From CAYRRR01 sp964426755 (GTDB lineage Bacteria; Patescibacteriota; Saccharimonadia; Saccharimonadales; JAGQNJ01), in the NCBI GenBank assembly GCA_964426755.1, contig CAYRRR010000027.1:1-6662 (forward strand): DNA of 6,662 bases, given 5' to 3'. The notes below the pieces were generated by a model. It was not told the origin of the DNA, ran no database searches, and saw only the letters and a list, made by a program, of their open reading frames with translations. Shown here in pieces: positions 1-3,778 of this stretch (positions are counted from its first letter, which is position 1; each line of letters begins with the position of its first letter). Position numbers and translations under genes: made by a program.

Positions 1-239
1 TCGGGCGTTAAACCCGGCTCATCAAATGATTGACCGCTCCAAAACATCAATCTGACACTATCCTTCAATTTATCATAGCCAACAATGGGGTTGCCATCTA
101 AAAACCACACCGGTGAACCATGCCAAACTTTGCTTTCTGCCTGTGGCAATTCACGCAAAATAATTTTTGCAAGTTTATCGCAAATTTGTTTATCCTCTTT
201 GGTTTGTGTATTGTTATACGTTTGAATATCATTGTTCAT
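1..239 (-). CDS. DUF1801-family protein, 5' part (runs off the window)
   Basis: The complement strand reads open from an ATG at 239-237 to the window edge, giving 79 codons without a stop. The protein begins MNNDIQTYNNTQTKEDKQIC and continues with KVWHGSPVWFLDGNPIVGYD and then LMFWSGQSFDEPGL. These are hallmark stretches of the DUF1801 (YdhG-like) family, small soluble proteins of about 120-140 residues with no settled biochemical role. The N-terminus lines up with the usual family start, so I chose this ATG. No Shine-Dalgarno sequence precedes it. An in-frame TTG at 263-261 follows a distant GAGG and is the only alternative start I see. The gene diverges from the MgtC-like gene across a gap of about 77 bases. 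The 3' third lies outside the window, so its integrity cannot be judged. Confidence 0.85.
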   Translation of the reverse strand, partial: MNNDIQTYNNTQTKEDKQICDKLAKIILRELPQAESKVWHGSPVWFLDGNPIVGYDKLKDSVRLMFWSGQSFDEPGLTP

Positions 240-245
240 GCATTC

Positions 246-251
246 ATAATA
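246..251 (-). promoter_or_regulatory. Candidate -10 box (TATTAT) for the DUF1801 gene
   Basis: On the complement strand TATTAT (5 of 6 match to TATAAT) ends six bases before the ATG at 239. Transcription would then start at or next to the start codon, which would fit the missing ribosome binding site. No convincing -35 box is visible, so this is a weak prediction. Confidence 0.3.
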
Positions 252-299
252 CGCTACTTGCAAGACCTATTGCTACCTCGAGAAATCTGTCATGTTGAA

Positions 300-308
300 T
301 GTTATAAT
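300..308 (+). promoter_or_regulatory. Extended -10 promoter (TGT-TATAAT) for the MgtC-like gene
   Basis: A perfect TATAAT at 303-308 is preceded by TG at 300-301 in the extended -10 position. No -35 match is seen, as is common for extended -10 promoters. The expected transcription start is near 315, only a few bases before the ATG at 317, so the message would be leaderless or nearly so. Confidence 0.5.
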
Positions 309-316
309 GGTTTTAT

Positions 317-742
317 ATGGATGGTATTTTGGAGTTAACTGAAATTAAATTTGCAATTAGCTTAGGTGTAGCACTGATTTGTGGGCTGCTAATTGGCTTT
401 GAACGAGAACTAAAAGGTAAGCCTGCAGGCATCAGTACTCAGACCCTCGTCATAACCGGCTCAATGATGTTTGCATTTTTTTCTGGCGTGCTTGATAGCG
501 GCGACCCGGGCCGAATTGCTGCTCAGATTGTTTCTGGTATTGGATTCTTAGGCGCAGGTATAATTTTGAAATCTGAAAAATCCAAAAAAGTAACTAATGT
601 TACAACAGCCGCAAGTATATGGTTTTCGGCAGCGGTCGGCATGGCAATTGGTTTTGAAATGTATATTATCGCAATCATGGCCGCGCTATATTCAGTATTG
701 ATCGCTCGTATTCCACACGTAAAAACATATATTGATGAATAA
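317..742 (+). CDS. MgtC/SapB-family membrane protein
   Basis: This 141-residue protein carries the conserved MgtC/SapB N-terminal membrane domain (PF02308). GLLIGFERELKGKPAGI lies at about residues 23-39, DPGRIAAQIVSGIGFLGAGI at about 63-82, and the VTNVTTAASIWFSAAVGMAIG block near 91-111. Four to five hydrophobic helices fill the chain, so it sits in the cytoplasmic membrane. It lacks the C-terminal ACT-like domain of Salmonella MgtC and so resembles the short single-domain form. Family members are linked to growth at low magnesium, acid stress and, in pathogens, modulation of the F-type ATPase; which applies here is unknown. The ATG at 317 has no Shine-Dalgarno sequence and lies just after an extended -10 box, suggesting a leaderless transcript. 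A GGAG at 331-334 has no start codon at a usable distance. The stop at 740-742 abuts the ATG of the broken zinc-ribbon gene. Confidence 0.9.
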   Translation: MDGILELTEIKFAISLGVALICGLLIGFERELKGKPAGISTQTLVITGSMMFAFFSGVLDSGDPGRIAAQIVSGIGFLGAGIILKSEKSKKVTNVTTAASIWFSAAVGMAIGFEMYIIAIMAALYSVLIARIPHVKTYIDE

Positions 743-914
743 ATGCTCGATAAAAGAGACCTGTAGCAATAAAACCCCGTTGCGATAAATGCAAACGAGT
801 AGTTAATGATTTTGGCGAAATTTTACTGAGCCATCCTGATAGCTACGGAAGGTTTTGAAATATTATTTATGCACAAAGTGCTATCACGCAATATTTCAGC
901 TAATGGTCGGATGA
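743..914 (+). pseudogene. Double-CxxC zinc-ribbon small protein, frameshifted twice
   Basis: No single frame covers this stretch, but three consecutive frames join into one protein. The ATG at 743 follows the mgtC-like stop with no gap and reads M-L-D. After the A4 run at 752-755 the frame shifts and reads KRPVAIKPR then CDKCKRVVNDFGEILLS, ending at TGA 856-858. After the T4 run at 853-856 the frame shifts again and reads KYYLCTKCYHAIFQLMVG, ending at TGA 912-914. Adding one A and one T restores a 57-residue protein with CxxC pairs at about residues 14/17 and 44/47, a classic four-cysteine zinc knuckle. I do not recognise a named family. Both lesions are single-base losses in homopolymers, so decay and sequencing error are both possible. 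A run of seven A's inside the intact response regulator argues against a general homopolymer problem. No Shine-Dalgarno sequence is present; translation would depend on coupling to the upstream gene. Confidence 0.7.
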
Positions 915-1221
915 TGATCATTCCTGCATATGCTACATACAATTAATTTTGACAGATAGACTCTAGATAAGCTTGTGAAATAATTCATAGCAGCTACGGC
1001 TATGCTTTCGTAGACTACAAATAGTCGATTGAGAGACAGTCGACCGCACACTCCAACTATCGGAGGTTACACGCCAGAAGCACCTCGCCCTGATCAACGC
1101 TGAGATTTATAATTGGTATCCAGCTTAGTAAGTGTGATACAGGAAAGGGTGCTTTTTCCTTGTAAAAATACTTTTTAATTACGAGTATTGCATTTACTAA
1201 ACATAATTTTATTGAGAGTTA
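915..1221. other. Gene-free stretch, possibly eroded coding DNA
   Basis: I find no intact gene here. A TTGACA at 949-954 has no -10 box at a proper distance. The plus-strand frame 1014-1103 is open and ends with RPHTPTIGGYTPEAPRPDQR, faintly like the C-terminal RPHxxLGxxTP block of rve-type transposases, but it is too short and lacks a start. Weak hairpins occur at 1141-1160 (AGGAAA/TTTCCT, no T-tract) and in the CTCC/GGAG pair near 1051-1065. None matches an RNA family I know. Confidence 0.4.
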
Positions 1222-1237
1222 TGTAAAATATCTTACA
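1222..1237. promoter_or_regulatory. Crp/Fnr-type operator upstream of the response regulator
   Basis: TGTAA-AATATC-TTACA has perfect 5-base inverted arms around six bases. The same arms and spacing recur at 2431-2446 and 2454-2469 beside the Crp-like gene. The centre (1229.5) lies about 41-44 bases upstream of the start expected from the -10 candidates at 1258-1266, the classical class II activator position. Binding by the neighbouring regulator is inferred. Confidence 0.6.
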
Positions 1238-1257
1238 ATCAATTATATAGGACAGTT

Positions 1258-1266
1258 TATTATAAG
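1258..1266 (+). promoter_or_regulatory. Candidate -10 element of the response-regulator promoter
   Basis: Two overlapping 5-of-6 matches to TATAAT are present: TATTAT at 1258-1263 and TATAAG at 1261-1266. No acceptable -35 box lies 16-18 bases upstream; the palindrome at 1222-1237 sits just upstream of where it would be. This is what an activator-dependent promoter looks like. The predicted leader before the GTG at 1321 is about 50 bases. Confidence 0.4.
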
Positions 1267-1310
1267 TAATCAATTGCAGTGCAAAACAAATGCGAGTTCA
1301 TTTGCAAGCT

Positions 1311-1315
1311 AGGAG
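1311..1315 (+). promoter_or_regulatory. Shine-Dalgarno AGGAG that fixes the GTG start at 1321
   Basis: AGGAG lies five bases before the GTG at 1321. The longer in-frame GTG at 1279 has no such motif and would add 14 residues ahead of the first beta strand of the receiver fold, so the shorter form is preferred. Confidence 0.75.
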
Positions 1316-1320
1316 TACAC

Positions 1321-1713
1321 GTGAAGCAGTATAACGTTTTGATAGTCGAAGACGAACAGGCGCTGAGCCAAGCATATAAAACAATCTTAGAAAAAGAAGG
1401 CTACAATGTAACTACCGCGGAAAACGGTGAAGAAGCCCTCAAAATAACCGCAGAGAACGAACCAGATATCATACTCCTTGATTTGCGCATGCCAAAAGTT
1501 AACGGCACTGAGTTTTTAAAACGCTATGATTTACGCAAAAAGCACCCCTCTGTAAAGGTCATTGTATTCAGTAACCTGGATACGCAACAAGATATTGACG
1601 AAGCATACTCACTTGGAACCGATCGGTACATGTTAAAAGCTTGGGCGTCACCAAAAGAATTGGCTCAACTTGTCAAAGAAACGCTATCTGCAAAAAAAGT
1701 TGCTAAGCACTAA
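1321..1713 (+). CDS. Single-domain response regulator (CheY-like receiver)
   Basis: From the GTG at 1321 this is a 130-residue protein made of one receiver domain and no output domain. The acidic pocket is E10-D11 (LIVEDEQ) and the phospho-acceptor is D54 in LLDLRMPKVNG. The switch Ser is S84 in VIVFSN and the conserved lysine is K106 in YMLKAWASPKEL. The residue after that lysine is alanine instead of the usual proline. Stand-alone receivers relay phosphate to partner proteins or act through protein contacts. No histidine kinase is encoded in the window, so its partner is elsewhere. The LKAWASPKEL ending is one I associate with receivers of Saccharibacteria and related groups, from memory. 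It converges on and overlaps the Crp-like gene by 11 bases. A palindrome and an activator-type promoter lie upstream, suggesting control by that neighbour. Confidence 0.9.
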   Translation: MKQYNVLIVEDEQALSQAYKTILEKEGYNVTTAENGEEALKITAENEPDIILLDLRMPKVNGTEFLKRYDLRKKHPSVKVIVFSNLDTQQDIDEAYSLGTDRYMLKAWASPKELAQLVKETLSAKKVAKH

Positions 1714-2368
1714 TTTTTATGCCGCGAAAGCTATCTTCACCAATTAAATCAAGCAACCGCTCCTCATCAACTATATAGCGTTGATTATCATACTTTAAAA
1801 CTTTTTGCTTTTTTAATTTGTTCATTTCTGTTGCGGTCGTTTCTCGTGTTAAACCTACCAGGCTAGCTAAATTTTGATGCGTAAGGGTAAGCGGAATATG
1901 AATCTTTGAACGATGCTTTTCACCATAACGCTCACATAAATAATAGATTGTGTATAGTAATTTTTCGCGTGCTTTTGGCTGCTCTAACGCGTTGACGTGA
2001 ATCAGTGAAGCGGAATAGTTAGTAGTAAAGTAATCGAGCAATGCATACAACCGGGTTGGCTTAGAGAGCATATAATTAACAAGTTCTTGCTTGGGCACAA
2101 ACGCAATCTCGCTATCAGACACTGCTTCGTAAAAAAAGAGCGTACTTGGTGCTTTATCAAAAATCCATGATGAAGGGAAGAACTCGCCCGGGACGTGATA
2201 CATTACAATCTGTTCGTCACCATGTGATGATATACTAAAAACCCGCACAATACCGCTTACAATGATGCAAGCTGAACGGGGGACTTCACCTTGGTATAAA
2301 ATTGTTGATCCCGCACTAAACTTTCGTTTCACGTGGTCTTTTAAAAGAGACTCAAAGTGTGTCAGCAT
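1703..2368 (-). CDS. Crp/Fnr-family transcriptional regulator
   Basis: The 221-residue protein has the two-domain Crp layout. A cNMP-binding-like beta roll spans about residues 14-100 (GSTILYQGEVPRSACIIVSG, then VPGEFF). A long dimerisation helix runs at about 105-148. A winged helix-turn-helix follows at about 155-215, with LTHQNLASLVGLTRETTATE at 162-181. The cAMP-contacting RS/T pair of E. coli CRP is not seen after GEFF, and there is no N-terminal cysteine cluster, so it is neither a typical cAMP receptor nor an iron-sulfur FNR. The effector is unknown. The recognition helix keeps R175 and E176 (CRP R180 and E181 by alignment) but has T180 where CRP has R185. The ATG at 2368 follows AAGGGG at a good distance. 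Two palindromes of one type lie upstream, so self-regulation is likely. Its 3' end overlaps the response-regulator gene. Confidence 0.9.
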   Translation of the reverse strand: MLTHFESLLKDHVKRKFSAGSTILYQGEVPRSACIIVSGIVRVFSISSHGDEQIVMYHVPGEFFPSSWIFDKAPSTLFFYEAVSDSEIAFVPKQELVNYMLSKPTRLYALLDYFTTNYSASLIHVNALEQPKAREKLLYTIYYLCERYGEKHRSKIHIPLTLTHQNLASLVGLTRETTATEMNKLKKQKVLKYDNQRYIVDEERLLDLIGEDSFRGIKISA

Positions 2369-2404
2369 AGTACCCCTTATTCATTTATATGTACCAACTC
2401 TATT

Positions 2405-2410
2405 ATTGTA
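2405..2410 (-). promoter_or_regulatory. Candidate -10 (TACAAT) for the Crp-like gene
   Basis: On the complement strand TACAAT matches the -10 consensus at 5 of 6 positions, with an expected start near 2398 and a leader of about 30 bases. The palindrome at 2431-2446 would be centred about 40 bases upstream and occupy the -35 region. A TATAAA at 2389-2384 is an alternative, but it would leave almost no leader for the ribosome binding site. Confidence 0.35.
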
Positions 2411-2429
2411 GGTTATCTCGTAAGAATAT

Positions 2430-2447
2430 GTGTAATTTATATTACAC
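2430..2447. promoter_or_regulatory. Perfect palindromic operator, copy 1, in the divergent gap
   Basis: GTGTAAT-TTAT-ATTACAC is a perfect 18-base palindrome containing the core TGTAA-N6-TTACA at 2431-2446. It has the half-site spacing of Crp-family operators (CRP TGTGA-N6-TCACA) and also fits the NtcA pattern GTA-N8-TAC. It sits 62 bases upstream of the Crp-like start and is the best site for autoregulation. Confidence 0.7.
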
Positions 2448-2452
2448 GCAAT

Positions 2453-2470
2453 GTGTAATTATGCTTACAG
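2453..2470. promoter_or_regulatory. Palindromic operator, copy 2, in the divergent gap
   Basis: GTGTAAT-TATG-CTTACAG holds the core TGTAA-N6-TTACA at 2454-2469 with perfect 5-base arms; only the flanking positions deviate from symmetry. Its centre is 23 bases, about two helical turns, from that of copy 1. It lies about 41-48 bases upstream of the likely start for the 45-aa gene. Confidence 0.65.
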
Positions 2471-2490
2471 ACCTCCCTAACCGTTAAGGC

Positions 2491-2502
2491 TATGCTGATA
2501 AT
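2491..2502 (+). promoter_or_regulatory. Candidate -10 region for the 45-aa/GlsB-like unit
   Basis: Two candidates overlap here: TATGCT at 2491-2496 and GATAAT at 2497-2502 (5 of 6). Neither has a -35 match at 16-18 bases. With the first, the start falls near 2503 and operator copy 2 is centred at about -41.5. With the second, the start is near 2509 and the operator is at about -47.5. Confidence 0.4.
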
Positions 2503-2526
2503 GTGTTAATTAAAAGGAGGAGTGGT

Positions 2527-2664
2527 ATGAGTTACACCATTGACGACAGGGTAGAAGACAGAATCCATAATTTTATGGAACGAAAGTCACGACAGTACCC
2601 CGATCTAAAATTATTAGAGAAGTGGGGTGACTTTGAGACTACCCCGATTCGGGAAAATCATTAA
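2527..2664 (+). CDS. Small orphan protein of 45 residues
   Basis: An ATG at 2527 follows AAAGGAGG (2513-2520) by six bases, one of the strongest ribosome binding sites in the window. The frame is open to the TAA at 2662. The protein starts MSYTIDDRVEDRIHNFMERK and ends WGDFETTPIRENH. It is soluble, strongly charged and probably helical through residues 6-32, with no membrane segment, signal peptide or cysteine. I do not recognise a family. It is the first gene of a unit with the GlsB-like gene 16 bases downstream, which has its own AGGAGG. The pair lies behind two Crp-type operators and ends at a strong terminator, so it is probably made together with the membrane protein under the same stress signal. 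Coding status rests on the ribosome site, the context and the protein-like composition. Confidence 0.75.
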   Translation: MSYTIDDRVEDRIHNFMERKSRQYPDLKLLEKWGDFETTPIRENH

Positions 2665-2680
2665 TAACAGGAGGTAAACT

Positions 2681-2947
2681 ATGGGAATTTTACTCTGGAT
2701 TTTATTCGGGGCACTGGTTGGATGGATTGCATCATTGATAATGCGAACTGATGAAGAACAAGGCGCCATCGCGAACATACTGGTGGGTATAGCCGGAGCC
2801 ATACTCGGTGGCTTTATTGCGCAACTGCTTGGAGCTGAAGGCATTACAGGCTTTAATCTGACTAGTTTCATCGTTGCTCTACTCGGGGCAGTGGCATTGA
2901 TTGCGATTGTAAAAATGTTTACTTCTCGCTCGCACCGCACCATGTAG
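2681..2947 (+). CDS. GlsB/YeaQ/YmgE-family small membrane protein
   Basis: This 88-residue protein has the transglycosylase-associated fold (PF04226): three glycine-rich membrane helices at about residues 3-21, 28-50 and 60-80. The typical starting block is WILFGALVGWIASLIM, and the second helix holds NILVGIAGAILGGFIAQLLG. The tail TSRSHRTM is basic and should face the cytoplasm. Family members are general-stress proteins of the inner membrane; despite the Pfam name, no transglycosylase activity is established. The ATG is preceded by AGGAGG (2669-2674) at six bases. It follows the 45-aa gene and is closed by an intrinsic terminator 20 bases after the stop. Expression is probably set by the Crp-type operators upstream of the first gene. 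Confidence 0.92.
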   Translation: MGILLWILFGALVGWIASLIMRTDEEQGAIANILVGIAGAILGGFIAQLLGAEGITGFNLTSFIVALLGAVALIAIVKMFTSRSHRTM

Positions 2948-2966
2948 CAATACAACGCTGATGCAT

Positions 2967-2996
2967 AAAACGGCTCTCGATAGGGAGCCGTTTTTT
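2967..2996 (+). terminator. Intrinsic terminator after the GlsB-like gene
   Basis: ACGGCTC (2970-2976) pairs with GAGCCGT (2985-2991), extended inward by a T-G wobble and a C-G pair around a GATA loop and outward by A-T pairs. Six T's follow the GC part of the stem (2991-2996). The preceding A-run gives some symmetry, but rightward termination is the evident role. Confidence 0.9.
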
Positions 2997-3278
2997 ATTA
3001 CGGTGAAAGCGGGGCGAAAATTACCACAGACAAAACGAAACCACTCATGCTAAACTTTAAATAGTCATGTGAGCACTGGCCTTTGGCACTTTAGCTTGCA
3101 GGCTTTATTAATCTTATAGGATGGCACACTACGGTCACTGCTAATCCGTACATATTCAACGGTTTCCTGTAAAAAGATGTTTTTCGTGAACGGTCGATAA
3201 CTTCTCTCAGGCAACTTCTTCAACCAAAATCCGTTCTAATTCGTAATCTCACGGGTTACTTTTTTATTACTAAAATTC
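2997..3278. other. Gene-free stretch between the GlsB-like and 79-aa genes
   Basis: About 280 bases hold no gene with a start, a ribosome site and a full frame. On the complement strand, frames between roughly 3250 and 3070 give protein-like fragments (YELERILVEEVA, then EKLSTVHEKHLFTGNR after one stop), which could be a worn-out gene or chance. T- and A-rich DNA at 3259-3278 (TATTAC, TAAAAT) may hold the promoter for the next gene, but no -35 box is visible. Confidence 0.35.
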
Positions 3279-3284
3279 TAGGAG
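3279..3284 (+). promoter_or_regulatory. Shine-Dalgarno TAGGAG that decides the start at 3291
   Basis: TAGGAG directly abuts an ATG at 3285 but stands six bases from the in-frame ATG at 3291. Ribosome spacing therefore favours 3291, two codons shorter than the longest frame. Confidence 0.75.
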
Positions 3285-3290
3285 ATGAAT

Positions 3291-3530
3291 ATGTACGCAA
3301 TTAATCAAATTATCAATGTTAACTCTTTTTATTTTGCAAACGGACGCGATCTTAAATCGTACCCAAAACAAATAGAATTTGGTACCACACGTTGCACCTT
3401 TACCGATGGCATTCAATACTTAGTAAAACAAGGAACGCGTGCTATTCGTTTGTTTGACATGACCGATGGTCAAACTACTTATCGTTTGCGCTACGAAAAT
3501 GGCAGCTGGACACTACTTGGTACACGATAG
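3291..3530 (+). CDS. Small hypothetical protein of 79 residues
   Basis: From the ATG at 3291 the protein begins MYAINQIINVNSFYFANGRD and ends YRLRYENGSWTLLGTR. It is soluble, has no signal peptide or membrane helix, and alternates hydrophobic and polar residues as a small beta-rich domain would; IEFGTTRCTF and TTYRLRYENGSWTL are likely strands. The motif RLFDMTDGQTTYRLR with tryptophan near the end suggests a compact folded barrel. I do not recognise a named domain, though I have an impression of similar short hypothetical proteins in Saccharibacteria. It stands alone, with more than 240 bases on each side lacking a gene, and is probably a monocistronic unit. A hairpin lies 15 bases after the stop. 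No function can be assigned. Confidence 0.8.
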   Translation: MYAINQIINVNSFYFANGRDLKSYPKQIEFGTTRCTFTDGIQYLVKQGTRAIRLFDMTDGQTTYRLRYENGSWTLLGTR

Positions 3531-3536
3531 GCATTG

Positions 3537-3566
3537 TAAAAAATAGTGGTGCAATTTTTAACCACT
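3537..3566 (-). terminator. Hairpin with a T-tract on the minus strand
   Basis: AGTGGT (3545-3550) pairs with ACCACT (3561-3566) around a 10-base loop. Read leftward the stem is followed by ATTTTTT, the form of an intrinsic terminator. Read rightward no T-tract follows. It lies 15 bases past the stop of the 79-aa gene, so it may instead be a 3' stabilising hairpin. The stem is short. Confidence 0.35.
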
Positions 3567-3697
3567 GCATCTTCTCACGTATATTTTTATAAACCCAAAA
3601 CGTCAATATCAAAAAATCAACCGAGCCAGCCAAAAAGCCCCTACATATGCCTCAATTCACCGTGACTAACATTTTGTTCTTTTTATGAGGTCATAAG

Positions 3698-3714
3698 GTT
3701 GTTACTTAAACAAC
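3698..3714. repeat. Inverted repeat just upstream of the HdeD promoter
   Basis: GTTGTT (3698-3703) and AACAAC (3709-3714) form a perfect 6-base inverted repeat separated by five bases. It ends three bases before the TTGACA at 3718. The position suggests an operator for a dimeric protein, but no such binder is identified. Confidence 0.4.
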
Positions 3715-3717
3715 TAT

Positions 3718-3746
3718 TTGACATTCTTACAAAACAGGAGTAAAAC
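3718..3746 (+). promoter_or_regulatory. Sigma-70-type promoter for the HdeD-like gene
   Basis: A perfect -35 TTGACA (3718-3723) is followed after exactly 17 bases by TAAAAC (3741-3746, 4 of 6). Transcription would begin near 3753, leaving a leader of about 26 bases with a strong ribosome site. This is the best two-box promoter in the window. Confidence 0.6.
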
Positions 3747-3778
3747 GAAGCTATATACTAACGAAAGGGGAGGTAGGT

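Noticed and set aside
120..338. Plus-strand frame of 72 codons across the DUF1801 start
   Set aside because: It is antisense to a clear DUF1801 sequence, has no ribosome site, and overlaps the MgtC-like promoter and start.
743..914. Programmed frameshift explaining the zinc-ribbon gene
   Set aside because: Neither break has a canonical slippery heptamer, and two separate shifts in a 57-residue protein would be extraordinary; decay or sequence error is simpler.
949..977. Promoter starting at TTGACA 949-954
   Set aside because: No -10-like hexamer lies 15-19 bases downstream and no gene follows within 300 bases.
1141..1160. Terminator hairpin AGGAAA/TTTCCT
   Set aside because: The stem is AT-rich with an 8-base loop and no T-tract follows in either direction.
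980..1165. Structured RNA gene (tmRNA, SRP RNA or similar)
   Set aside because: Short hairpins are present, but none of the conserved cores of these RNAs is found and there is no terminator with a T-tract.
1279..1320. Longer response-regulator start at GTG 1279
   Set aside because: It has no Shine-Dalgarno sequence and adds residues outside the receiver fold; the GTG at 1321 has AGGAG at ideal spacing.
2614..2955. Open frame of 113 codons on the minus strand
   Set aside because: It lies antisense to the GlsB-like gene and the end of the 45-aa gene, which have ribosome sites and recognisable protein. Its product has no family features.
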